64,000 nt of DNA, taken from NCBI GenBank assembly GCA_964422155.1, contig CAYQZZ010000002.1:1-64000 (forward strand). The letters run 5' to 3'. Shown here piece after piece: positions 51,211 to 59,303 of the stretch (its first letter is position 1; each line of letters begins with the position of its first letter). The DNA is from JBGPRB01 sp964422155 (GTDB lineage: Bacteria > Chloroflexota > Dehalococcoidia > Dehalococcoidales > RBG-16-60-22). The notes below the pieces were generated by a model, which saw only the letters and a program-made list of their open reading frames with translations, was not told where the DNA came from and did not search any database. The translations under genes were made by a program, and so were the position numbers.

Positions 51211-52704
51211 CTATTTCGCCATCGTCAGAATCAGGTTCACCAGGGTTCTTACCGGCACGCCGGTAGCCCCTTTAACCAGGTAGCCCTTTTCCTTGTCGGT
51301 TTCATAGGTGCCGGCGATATCCAGGTGGACCCAGGGAATCTTATCGATAAACTCCTCCAGGAATTTGGCGCCGGTAATGGCGCCTCCCCATCTACCGCCG
51401 ATGTTCTTGATATCGGCGACATCGCTTTTCAACTGCTCCTTATATTCATCATACATAGGCAACTGCCACATGAGCTCTCCGGTCTCATTGCCCGCGGTGA
51501 TTATCTTATCGGCAAGCTCCTGGTTATTGGTGAAGGCACCGCTGCAAACACTGCCCAGGGCTACATGGCAGGCGCCGGTGAGGGTCGCCACGTCAACGAT
51601 GGCTTTAGCGCCGAGCTTTTTGGCGTAGCTCAAGGCATCGGACAGAATCAGGCGTCCCTCGGCATCCGTATTAATGACCTCGATAGTCTTGCCGTTCAGG
51701 GCGGTAATAATATCGCCCGGTTTCATCGCCGTACCGCTGGGCATGTTTTCCGTAGCCGGGACGAGGGCGGTAACGTTAATCTTCGGTTTGAGTTGAGCTA
51801 AGGCCATGAGGGCCGCCATGACCGAAGCACCCCCCGCCATATCCCCTTTCATGTCTTCCATGCTGTCCGATGGCTTGATATCGATGCCGCCGGAATCGAA
51901 AGTGATACCTTTACCTACCAGGGCTATATCGATGTCATCGGAATCGCTGCCTTTATAGCTGAGGATGATGAACCGGGGCGGCTGCTGGCTACCCTGGGAT
52001 ACGCCGAGCAAGCCTCCCATGCCTAGCTCTTTCATTTTCTCTTTCTCGAACACTTCAACTTTAAGTCCATACTTCTTGGCCAGCTGACGGGCGGCCTCGG
52101 CCATGTTACTCGGCGTCATGAAATTGGACGGCTCATTGACCATGTCCCGGGCCCAGTTGGCGGCCTCAGCCAGTATCTTTCCTCTTTCAATGGCCTTTTC
52201 TACCTGCCTTTTTTCCCTGCCGGCTATTGTGAACTCTTTAATCTCTCCGAAGTTATTCTCTTTCTTCGTGATGTGCCGCCGGAAGGCATAGAGTCCGAGC
52301 AGGGCGCCCTCGGTAACAGCCTGGACGGCGTCATCGTTTTTTATCCCGTTAGTCCCGGCTCCCTGTACGATGGTGGCTGCGCTGGTCACGCCTTTTCCCC
52401 GCAGATAGCGGCAGGTCTCGGCTACGGCGCCGCGCACCTTGTTAGTGGTAAGCTCCTTTTTCTTGCCCAGGCCGGTAACGGCGATGCGACTCACCGGCAG
52501 CCTGCCCATACTGTGCAGGAGGGTAATCTCATTTAGCTTGCCTTTAATATCGCCCTGTTTAATAAGCTCTGATATAGCGCCATCCAGGGCTTTATCAACG
52601 GCGGCGGTGTCTCCTTCGGGGCGTTTCATCCCCTCGAAATGATTCACCACTATAGCCCCGGCTTTAATTTTAGAAATGTCGCCGGTCACGGCTTTAATCT
52701 CCAT
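51211..52704 (-). CDS. pepA: Leucyl aminopeptidase (M17)
   Basis: A 497-residue cytosolic di-zinc peptidase that removes N-terminal residues. The M17 signature NTDAEGRLILSDALSYAKK is intact, with GKGITFDSGGIDIKPSDSME supplying metal-ligand Asp and Lys. The N-terminal macro-like domain (residues ~1-160) is present. Start chosen at 52704 with AAAGGAG upstream; 12 more codons are open. It begins 13 bases after the P-loop kinase gene, so the two form an operon. Confidence 0.95.
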   Translation of the reverse strand: MEIKAVTGDISKIKAGAIVVNHFEGMKRPEGDTAAVDKALDGAISELIKQGDIKGKLNEITLLHSMGRLPVSRIAVTGLGKKKELTTNKVRGAVAETCRYLRGKGVTSAATIVQGAGTNGIKNDDAVQAVTEGALLGLYAFRRHITKKENNFGEIKEFTIAGREKRQVEKAIERGKILAEAANWARDMVNEPSNFMTPSNMAEAARQLAKKYGLKVEVFEKEKMKELGMGGLLGVSQGSQQPPRFIILSYKGSDSDDIDIALVGKGITFDSGGIDIKPSDSMEDMKGDMAGGASVMAALMALAQLKPKINVTALVPATENMPSGTAMKPGDIITALNGKTIEVINTDAEGRLILSDALSYAKKLGAKAIVDVATLTGACHVALGSVCSGAFTNNQELADKIITAGNETGELMWQLPMYDEYKEQLKSDVADIKNIGGRWGGAITGAKFLEEFIDKIPWVHLDIAGTYETDKEKGYLVKGATGVPVRTLVNLILTMAK

Positions 52705-52717
52705 TACATGTCTCCTT

Positions 52718-53305
52718 TCATCGGTTAATTTCTCTGACAATTTTACCCAGGGCAGGCGTGATATCCTTGGAAGTGTCCACGGTAAAGTGGTTACGGCCGA
52801 TTTTTTGTACCGTAGTCTGCATCTTCTGGTAAACCGTCCAGTCGGCGTCTGAATTGTCCTCTGGATTTATCTTTCCCAGCCTTTTTTTGAGTCGCTTTTG
52901 TACCAGTTCCGGCGGCGCCTCGACACGCACCATGATTAGCCTGGCATTCAGGCGTTCGGCGATATTATAGATGCGCTCGCGGTGCCTTTCCGAGAGGTTG
53001 GTGGCATCCAGAATGACGGGCATTCCTTTTTTGAGCAGTTCTTCAATCAGGTAGTAGATGGTGCGGAAAAGGTGGGTGCTCTCGGATGCTGAATACGTCG
53101 GCACGGGGAAGAGTTGTTTACGCAGGGCATCGCTTTCCAGGATGAGGAAGGGCAAGCGCTCTGCCAGGCGACGGCAGAAGTAAGATTTTCCGGTCCCGGG
53201 CAGGCCGCTGACAACAATGATGGCTGGCTGTGCTTCCGGTGGGGGGAGCGGGCCAAAGCTTCCCGCCAGCCGTTGGGCATCGGCGATAACCTGGGAACCT
53301 TCCAT
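52718..53305 (-). CDS. P-loop kinase (AAA_33 / zeta-toxin-like)
   Basis: A 195-residue nucleotide-binding protein. Walker A is VSGLPGTGKSYFCRRLA, followed by ILESDALRKQLF, VILDATNLSERHRER (Walker B plus the DATN motif of the AAA_33/PNK-like family), and arginine-rich lid KRLKKRL. Such kinases phosphorylate small molecules, RNA ends or sugars. No antitoxin partner is seen, so a toxin role is unlikely. Upstream of pepA, in the same unit. Confidence 0.83.
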   Translation of the reverse strand: MEGSQVIADAQRLAGSFGPLPPPEAQPAIIVVSGLPGTGKSYFCRRLAERLPFLILESDALRKQLFPVPTYSASESTHLFRTIYYLIEELLKKGMPVILDATNLSERHRERIYNIAERLNARLIMVRVEAPPELVQKRLKKRLGKINPEDNSDADWTVYQKMQTTVQKIGRNHFTVDTSKDITPALGKIVREINR

Positions 53306-53366
53306 ACACTCTGATTATAGATTGTTTTAGCCTGTTTGGCTAGGCGGTGGGGTTGTGAGAAATTTA

Positions 53367-53888
53367 TTATATCTGTCCAGAAAACCCAGGCGGTAGCACG
53401 TTGTTAGAGTCTATTCCTCTACTGTTTTCATCCCATTGTGCAACTATGATTCTCCTTGGTATTTCTCCCTTCGGCCAATAGTATTCAAGTATATCCGTAC
53501 GGTCATATCTAGTAATGAGAGACTTTAGGGTACTTCCTATTCCAGAAGATGATAATAGGTAAGAGAATAGAGGTAGAGCTACTCTTGAATAACCTAGCAG
53601 TTGAGACAAATGTAGAAGTGAAATAGCCACAGTCTTACATTCAACAAATACAAGACCACTGTGGTTTTTTGATTTTACAAAGCCTGTAATATCTACTCGT
53701 ATGTCATAAGTTTGCCAAATATTACTTTGGAAATAATTTATGAGACCATTTTGCCTAATATAGTGATTGAGGGGAGAACCATGCGTATACCTGACATCGA
53801 CTTTAGCCTCCGAAAATTGTTCCCTCAAACCTCTTTCTAGCCAAGCCATGACATATGGATATATCTCGATATCAGTTCGATAAAGCAT
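53367..53888 (-). CDS. PD-(D/E)XK-like nuclease, AT-rich island
   Basis: A 173-residue protein with a nuclease-like core: Asp66 in YDIRVDITGF, then Glu83-x-Lys85 in LVFVECKTVAIS, followed by LSQLLGYSRVALP. The D-x16-E-x-K spacing and hydrophobic strands fit the PD-(D/E)XK superfamily, with Glu8 or Glu18 as a possible N-terminal acid. It is much more AT-rich than its neighbours, suggesting acquisition. It lies 34 bases after the 332-residue gene. It could be a restriction-type effector or Holliday-junction-like enzyme; exact family not recognised. Confidence 0.62.
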   Translation of the reverse strand: MLYRTDIEIYPYVMAWLERGLREQFSEAKVDVRYTHGSPLNHYIRQNGLINYFQSNIWQTYDIRVDITGFVKSKNHSGLVFVECKTVAISLLHLSQLLGYSRVALPLFSYLLSSSGIGSTLKSLITRYDRTDILEYYWPKGEIPRRIIVAQWDENSRGIDSNNVLPPGFSGQI

Positions 53889-53922
53889 ATATATTCTTAA
53901 GATTTATTAAAAATAGCAACAA

Positions 53923-54921
53923 TTAATCCGTAAAGAGCTTTGTTGTAAACGATTTTAGGACGTTAGTTGCTTGAACAGCTTTATAAACGTCTTCAACACT
54001 GATAACCACAAGTTTATCTAACAATCTGGATTTTTTTACCTTCAGCCTATCCAAGAGCTTCTTTTCTTGCTCTTCATCTGTAATAATAACTGCTTTTTGT
54101 ACATATTCTGATACAGTTTCTAATCTATCTATTGTATCTGCCAGATTTCCACCAAGATGGATTTCAATAGGAAACTTAATTTTTCCTCCAAAATGAATAT
54201 ATCTAACCCATAAGCAATCTAGTTGCCGGTCTCCTTCAGTAAGCTTTAAGGCATAAGAGGGTAACACCTCATTTATGCTTACGCTAGGACTCGTTTCAAA
54301 TTCAAAGAACTCGCCAATGATTTTTATGCTATCTTCTAAATCCTTATGCGAAACCTTCTGTTTTTCTTCAACAGTATCAACATTCTTCTGCTTGACTTCC
54401 GCAACCAGCTTCAAGCCTCGCTCAGTTAATAAATAGTTTCTAGCTACTACGTCTACATAACCAAGTGCTCTAAGCCAATTTAGTCTGTGTTCAAATTGAT
54501 TTCCCGAGAACTTGACCGACATTCTCGTTTCCCATTCTGTTCGAAGTGCGGATTTGTTGTTTGCGCCTTTCTCACTTAATATATTTATTATTTCTACAAA
54601 ACCGAGCACTTTATCAACGAAAGCCCATACTAAGAACTCAGCTTGCTCTGTATGAAGGTAGTGTTTAGCAGTAGTGGTAAGCTGATAATGCTTATTAAGA
54701 ATTATAATTAGACCAACTGCTTTGAGCATATCAAGCAATTTGCGACAAAACTCTCGGCTAGACTTGTACTGGCTCATCATCCATTGAATAGCTTCAGCAC
54801 GAGTAAAATTGCATGTATTAATATTAAAGAATATCTCACCAATATTCTTCTGATATTCAGCTAGACTACCAACAAGAGGGTAGAATGTTTTAATCTGTGA
54901 ATCTTTTTTACTATCAATCAC
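53923..54921 (-). CDS. Putative restriction-endonuclease-like protein with two winged helices
   Basis: A 332-residue protein. Residues ~10-90 and ~105-175 each look like a winged helix (FTRAEAIQWMMSQYKSS; YQLTTTAKHYL; RLNWLRALGYVDVVARNYLL). The C-terminal ~140 residues hold a nuclease-like core: Asp235 in RQLDCLWV and FPIEIHLGGNLADTIDRL with Glu253-x-His255. DNA-binding helices plus a nuclease-like fold is the plan of many small restriction enzymes. AT-rich like its partner. No methyltransferase is present. First gene of the pair. Confidence 0.58.
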   Translation of the reverse strand: MIDSKKDSQIKTFYPLVGSLAEYQKNIGEIFFNINTCNFTRAEAIQWMMSQYKSSREFCRKLLDMLKAVGLIIILNKHYQLTTTAKHYLHTEQAEFLVWAFVDKVLGFVEIINILSEKGANNKSALRTEWETRMSVKFSGNQFEHRLNWLRALGYVDVVARNYLLTERGLKLVAEVKQKNVDTVEEKQKVSHKDLEDSIKIIGEFFEFETSPSVSINEVLPSYALKLTEGDRQLDCLWVRYIHFGGKIKFPIEIHLGGNLADTIDRLETVSEYVQKAVIITDEEQEKKLLDRLKVKKSRLLDKLVVISVEDVYKAVQATNVLKSFTTKLFTD

Positions 54922-55010
54922 AATTATTCCGCCAATCCTATTATTACTTAGTTAATATTAAACTCCACTATTTTAGGATGTCAAATTTATTACATGCAGG
55001 AAGGAGGATA

Positions 55011-55877
55011 TTAAGCAGTTATATCATCCCCGTAGAAAGCCACACCGACTAATCCCGGCCCGGTGTGAACCCCCATCACCGGGGTGAACTCGGTGATGTA
55101 TATCTCCCGGCATTGGAACTGGGATGAAATACGGTCCTTCAATGTTATTGCCTCTCCTATGGCATCGGCATGCATGACGGCTACGTGCAGCGGCTGCCCT
55201 TTGATGACTGCCGCCTCCATCAACTTGAGCATATGGTTAAGGGCGCTTTTCATCGTCCTGGGAAGAGCTACGGTATGGGCATCGCTGTGGTTGAGGGTAA
55301 AGATAGGCTTGATGCTGAGAATGGAATTGACCAGGGCGGCGGCCTGCGGGACACGGCCGCTTCTGACCAGGTATTGCAATGTGTCCAGCGTGGCGAATAA
55401 GTTCACCCTTGACATAACGTTCCTGGTAATTTCTTTCACCTCGGCGAGGGGTTTATCCAGGGCGGCCGCCCGGGCGGCCGCCAGAGCCACCAGTCCCTGA
55501 CCCGCGGCAGCCGTCGTGCATTCCAGTACCTCGATGGCCACATCATGGAGAGTATTTTTTGCCGTTTCCATAGCCACCCGCGCTGAATCGAACATGGCGC
55601 TGAATTTGGAAGGTTCGGTAAGGCAGAGGATACTCTGTGCTTTATGGCTAGCGGCGCGATAGGCTTCGAGGTAGGGACTTGGTGAGGAACTGGTGGTGGG
55701 TAAATTCTTTACCTTGCGCAATAAGGAATAAAACTCGGTGGGGGTGATATCTATCCCGTCCCGGTATGCCTTCTCTTCGAAAATGAACTGAACCGGTACT
55801 ACTTCAATCTCATATCTGGATACCTGTTCCTGGGGGACACAGGCGGTGGTATCGGTAACGATAGCTACTTTCTTCAT
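55011..55877 (-). CDS. DegV family fatty-acid-binding protein (copy 1)
   Basis: A 288-residue DegV (FakB-type) protein. It has VAIVTDTTACVPQEQ at the start, then LPTTSSSPSPYLEAYR, with the conserved TSxPS-type loop that binds the acyl carboxylate. The C-terminal ITEFTPVMGVHTGPGLVGVAF includes the His-x-GPG motif. In Gram-positives FakB presents fatty acids to the kinase FakA for phospholipid synthesis. No FakA is seen here, but the next gene upstream is plsY, which uses acyl phosphate, supporting a lipid role. Confidence 0.9.
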   Translation of the reverse strand: MKKVAIVTDTTACVPQEQVSRYEIEVVPVQFIFEEKAYRDGIDITPTEFYSLLRKVKNLPTTSSSPSPYLEAYRAASHKAQSILCLTEPSKFSAMFDSARVAMETAKNTLHDVAIEVLECTTAAAGQGLVALAAARAAALDKPLAEVKEITRNVMSRVNLFATLDTLQYLVRSGRVPQAAALVNSILSIKPIFTLNHSDAHTVALPRTMKSALNHMLKLMEAAVIKGQPLHVAVMHADAIGEAITLKDRISSQFQCREIYITEFTPVMGVHTGPGLVGVAFYGDDITA

Positions 55878-55887
55878 AAGACCTTTT

Positions 55888-56520
55888 CTACCCGTTTTTC
55901 TTCGTTTGCCAGAAATGATAATGCTTGTCTACGATAAGGTTCTTTTTCTCGCCGGCTCTGGCCAACTCTCCTCTAAGGCCGATGAGGGTGTAGATAGCCA
56001 GGAAGAGAATAAGCGCCAGGGGGTAGTAAATGTATTCTGCCGGTCTGTGAAAGAGCCAGGCAATCAGCGGTATGCAGGCCAGGCCAATCATGCCGAGTCT
56101 GATATTGCTGGTGGGTATGATGACCAGTATCGCGATACCGAGGCCGATGGCAAACTGGACGGGCATGAAAGCCAGCAACACGCCCATGATGGTCGCTGCC
56201 CCTTTACCTCCCCGGAATTTCAAAAATACCGGCCAGTTGTGCCCCGCCACGGCAGCGAACCCCGCGACACATATCCAGAGGAGGTCGAGCCCCAGCCACC
56301 GGGCGACATATATCGTCAGGACGCCTTTGCCCACATCGGCGGCGAGGGCGATAATGCCGAATAGAGGTCCTACCTCCCGCCAGACTGCCAGGGCACCGAC
56401 ATTGCCGCTGCCCTTCTGCCGGATGTCAATCCCCTTTTTAAGACGGGTGATGATATAGGGAAAGGGGATGGAACCCAGCAGATAACCGATGACTATGGAG
56501 GCGATAATACTATAGACCAA
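55888..56520 (-). CDS. plsY: Glycerol-3-phosphate acyltransferase PlsY
   Basis: A 210-residue membrane enzyme that moves an acyl group from acyl phosphate to glycerol-3-phosphate, starting phospholipid synthesis. Five or more membrane helices are seen. Motif 1 is GSIPFPYIITRLKKGIDIRQ, motif 2 is KGSGNVGALAVWREVG (GATN is GALA here), and motif 3 is HNWPVFLKFRGGKGAAT. The start is a TTG directly after the stop of the upstream degV, with AGGAGG upstream. It is flanked by two degV genes. Confidence 0.92.
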   Translation of the reverse strand: MVYSIIASIVIGYLLGSIPFPYIITRLKKGIDIRQKGSGNVGALAVWREVGPLFGIIALAADVGKGVLTIYVARWLGLDLLWICVAGFAAVAGHNWPVFLKFRGGKGAATIMGVLLAFMPVQFAIGLGIAILVIIPTSNIRLGMIGLACIPLIAWLFHRPAEYIYYPLALILFLAIYTLIGLRGELARAGEKKNLIVDKHYHFWQTKKNG

Positions 56521-57438
56521 TTAACTATCCTCCTGGTCTTCTGGATAGAAAGCGATGCCTACCGTCCCGGTGCCGCAGGCATAGCCCATGACGGGACTGA
56601 ACTCGGAAAGCCAGAGCTCGATGCAGTTGAATTCGGACGCAATGCGCTCTTTAAGTTTTTCGGCTTCATCCAGGGCGTAGGCGTGAGTCACCGCAACATG
56701 TACCGGACGATTATCAACCTTACTTCTCATCATCTGGAGCATGCGTTCGATGCCGTTTTTACGACTGCGAGCCATGCCGGCAAAATGTACGACTCCGGAG
56801 ACGGTGAGAATCGGCTTGATATTGAGCACCGAGCCCAGCCGGGAGGCTATTTTAGGTATACGTCCGGAGCGGTAAACGTGGCGTATCGTGTCCAGGAAAA
56901 CGATGGCGTTGACCTTATCCTTGATTGTCTCGGCGATGCGGATAACCTCAGCCATATCTTTCCCTTCGGCGGCTGCCCGGGCGGCGGCCAGGGCAACCAT
57001 CCCCTCGGAGGGGGTGGCTGAGTTTGAGTCTATTACCTCGATAGCAGTTTGAGGTAATTCGGTTTTAGCCAGTTCTCTGGCATCGCGGGCGGCATTGTAC
57101 AGCGTGCTGAGTTTCGTAGAAACCGTGATACAGAGTATGCTGGCGGCTCTCTGGCTGGCCTTGCGAAAGACCTGGAGACAGTCCTCGGGTGAAGCCGACG
57201 ATGTATTGAAGGAGTCGGGGTCATCCAGGAACATTTTATACGCTTCAGATGGAGTAATGTCTACCCAGTCCCTGTAGATTTTACCGCCGGAGAAAAAATT
57301 TATCGGGATAATTTCGATTTCGTATTGCTCCACCAGTTCCCGATTCAGGCAGGCGACACTGTCCGTAACGATGGCTACTTTTTTCGTTGGTACACCTCCT
57401 GAGGGATGTTGTTTATGCCGTTCGTTTAAAGCTGGCAC
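56521..57438 (-). CDS. DegV family fatty-acid-binding protein (copy 2), unusual start
   Basis: As written it is 305 residues from a GTG at 57438, overlapping the upstream gene by 26 bases with no good ribosome site. The DegV domain (KKVAIVTDSVACLNREL; NTSSASPEDCLQVF; LSEFSPVMGYACGTGTVGIAF) begins at residue ~18. There AGGAGG lies 7 bases before an ACG codon, exactly where copy 1 has ATG-AAG-AAA-GTA (here ACG-AAA-AAA-GTA). The HTGPG motif of copy 1 is CGTGTVG here, so the ligand may differ. Cotranscribed with plsY. Confidence 0.88.
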   Translation of the reverse strand: MPALNERHKQHPSGGVPTKKVAIVTDSVACLNRELVEQYEIEIIPINFFSGGKIYRDWVDITPSEAYKMFLDDPDSFNTSSASPEDCLQVFRKASQRAASILCITVSTKLSTLYNAARDARELAKTELPQTAIEVIDSNSATPSEGMVALAAARAAAEGKDMAEVIRIAETIKDKVNAIVFLDTIRHVYRSGRIPKIASRLGSVLNIKPILTVSGVVHFAGMARSRKNGIERMLQMMRSKVDNRPVHVAVTHAYALDEAEKLKERIASEFNCIELWLSEFSPVMGYACGTGTVGIAFYPEDQEDS

Positions 57439-58366
57439 CGGACGTGCCCCTGTGTCTCCAGGATATTTTCCGTCCGCTTCTCAGGTATCGTTCCAACAGG
57501 GCAGGGACGAGGAGCACCCCCCACATCACCAGAATCAGCCCCAGAAAAGTAAGAGTATTGAGACGTTCGGTCGTATAGTACACCACCAGACTCAGTGTCA
57601 TCAGCCCCGATGTGGCTAACAAGCTGACTCTTAGCCAGCGTTGTCGTAAACGAATAAAAGCCGCTATGGTCAATGCCAGCGCAATGAAACTCAGCCCTAT
57701 CCACGGGGCGAAATAATAAACACGCTGGAGGCTGTATTCGGTGATTTTCCCTGATGGCGAGACCGCCAGGAACCATCCTATGATAATCGGTAGCGGCAAC
57801 AGCATCAGGGAGCTGAAAAGCCAGTCCCTTCTGGTGGTTTGTATTATGATGCGGAATAGCCACCAGAGCGCCAGGGGGAAGTAAACAGGCAGTAACAGCA
57901 GCGACCAGCCTTTGGGAATATAGAGCAGCGTGAGACCGACGGTCAGTACCGGTATTAGAGAGTATCCCAGCCATGAGAAAATCCAGGTGGGTTTGCCGTG
58001 GCTCCAGCCGTAGGTTGTTGTGGCAAGAATGAGCACCAGGACTATCGATAACCAGCCGGGATATTGCCACCAGTTAAGGACAAAAAGTAACCCGAAAAGG
58101 AGGTGAGGCATTGAGGCCAGCAATACCTGTTTCCAGCTACCCTGACTGTAGGCTTCGTATATCTGCCGGGCGACTAACTTGGTGCTGCCCATCTGTCCCA
58201 GGCAGGTTCTGACGGCCTCTTCTTTGGTGAGGCCGGACTCCGTTAGTTCCTGGAGTTTATCCTCGATATGCGCCTCAAGTTCGCTCATGACTCCCATTTC
58301 ATCGGAGTTTTCGAGTTTGGCAATGGACCTGATATTCTCCAGATATTGAGTTAATTCTGATGTCAT
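57413..58366 (-). CDS. HAAS-domain membrane protein
   Basis: A 317-residue protein. Residues ~1-75 match the HAAS/permease-prefix domain: YLENIRSIAKLENSDEMGVM, then SELEAHIEDKLQELTESGLTKEEAV (split; ~40 residues) with the helical pattern common to PadR-linked membrane proteins. Six to eight membrane helices follow. The domain is normally regulated by, and adjacent to, a PadR repressor, as here. Function is unknown. A large overlapping frame on the same strand (57426-58070) is a shadow. Confidence 0.8.
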   Translation of the reverse strand: MTSELTQYLENIRSIAKLENSDEMGVMSELEAHIEDKLQELTESGLTKEEAVRTCLGQMGSTKLVARQIYEAYSQGSWKQVLLASMPHLLFGLLFVLNWWQYPGWLSIVLVLILATTTYGWSHGKPTWIFSWLGYSLIPVLTVGLTLLYIPKGWSLLLLPVYFPLALWWLFRIIIQTTRRDWLFSSLMLLPLPIIIGWFLAVSPSGKITEYSLQRVYYFAPWIGLSFIALALTIAAFIRLRQRWLRVSLLATSGLMTLSLVVYYTTERLNTLTFLGLILVMWGVLLVPALLERYLRSGRKISWRHRGTSGASFKRTA

Positions 58367-58379
58367 TACCTGAACCTTT

Positions 58380-58721
58380 TTATATACTTGACCTCTCTGG
58401 TTGGAGAATCAAACTTACGGCTGTGAAAAAGTCCAGCCACTGGGTTTTTTCCAGGGCCAGCTTGGCCTGTCCCTTGGCTGTAATATGATAGTATCGCCTC
58501 TGCCGTCCGTTAGACAGCATTTGCCAGTTTCCGGTAATTAAACCCGACTTTTCCAGGCGGTGGAGGGCCGGGTAAAGAGTCCCCTCTTTAAATTTAAAGT
58601 AACCCTGGCTCCTTGTTTCGAGCTCTTTCACCACCTGGTAGCCGTACATTGGCTGATGTTCCAGCAAACAAAGCAGCAGAGAATTAGAACTGCTTTTAAA
58701 CAAGTCGCGTCTCGGTTCCAT
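58380..58721 (-). CDS. PadR family transcriptional regulator
   Basis: A 113-residue winged-helix repressor. It has LLLCLLEHQPMYGYQVVKEL, then the wing FKEGTLYPALHRLEKSGLI and NGRQRRYYHITAKGQAKL, the full PadR signature. PadR proteins respond to phenolics or drugs; the effector here is unknown. It is in one operon with the HAAS-domain protein 13 bases downstream and probably autoregulates it. I chose the ATG at 58721, with GAGGTG upstream; a GTG three codons earlier overlaps that site. Confidence 0.9.
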   Translation of the reverse strand: MEPRRDLFKSSSNSLLLCLLEHQPMYGYQVVKELETRSQGYFKFKEGTLYPALHRLEKSGLITGNWQMLSNGRQRRYYHITAKGQAKLALEKTQWLDFFTAVSLILQPERSSI

Positions 58722-58973
58722 GAAAATCACCTCGTTTGCAGTATTTTACTTAGATATTCTATGTATGTCAATATTATCAAAGATTTTTTTTCTTTGCAAG
58801 AGGGGGCGGTCTTTATTTATTAAATTTTGCCGGGGCAGCAGTCTATAAAGCTTTTTCATTGACTTGGCAAAGGAGATGAGTTGTCTTTTTCATACCTATT
58901 TTAATCGTATTGGTGAGAGATGGACACCTTGAGGCGAGCCTGATAAAATGCTATAGTACAGGAGAATATCTGG

Positions 58974-59058
58974 GGGGGAGTGCCGGAATTGGCAGACGGG
59001 CTGGACTTAGGATCCAGTGCAGCAATGCGTGGGGGTTCGAGTCCCCCCTTCCCCACCA
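58974..59058 (+). tRNA. tRNA-Leu (UAG anticodon)
   Basis: Type II tRNA with a long variable arm. Acceptor GGGGGAG/CTTCCCC, anticodon arm CTGGA-CTTAGGA-TCCAG with anticodon TAG, T-arm GGGGGTTCGAGTCCCCC, discriminator A and encoded CCA. Confidence 0.95.
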
Positions 59059-59156
59059 AAGGGGACGATAGGCAGAACTCCAGGTGTTCTCATCTTCCCA
59101 TCCGGCTTCATGCTCATCTGTGCCGACATACCCGCGCTGCAAGATTCTTAGTTAAC

Positions 59157-59267
59157 AGAGGTGATGTTTTTACTTTGCGGCAGATATTGATTGAGCAATG
59201 GCGGAAGGGGTACAATCAGGTACGGCCGCTCTTTATGTTATCGGCCTGTCGGAAAAAAAGTGTGTGA
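59157..59267 (+). pseudogene. IS3-family transposase C-terminal remnant (second)
   Basis: Reads TLRQILIEQWRKGYNQVRP, then a frameshift; in another frame SLCYRPV follows, matching the usual (HSALGYRPP) ending. It closely resembles the relic at 24.8 kb, so both derive from one element type. It sits 98 bases after a tRNA-Leu gene, with no catalytic core left. Confidence 0.65.
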
Positions 59268-59303
59268 TATTTTTAAGCATATTCATCTAAGGAGGAACTG
59301 GTT

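Noticed and set aside
51037..51801. 254-codon plus-strand frame opposite pepA
   Set aside because: Lies across the repeat and on the opposite strand of a certain aminopeptidase gene; composition typical of an antisense shadow.
52718..53305. Zeta-type toxin of a toxin-antitoxin system
   Set aside because: No epsilon-like antitoxin gene adjacent; it is cotranscribed with pepA.
57426..58070. 214-codon open frame on the minus strand inside the HAAS membrane protein gene
   Set aside because: Overlaps a well-supported membrane protein in another frame; its translation is His/Arg/Pro-rich without domain pattern. Shadow frame.
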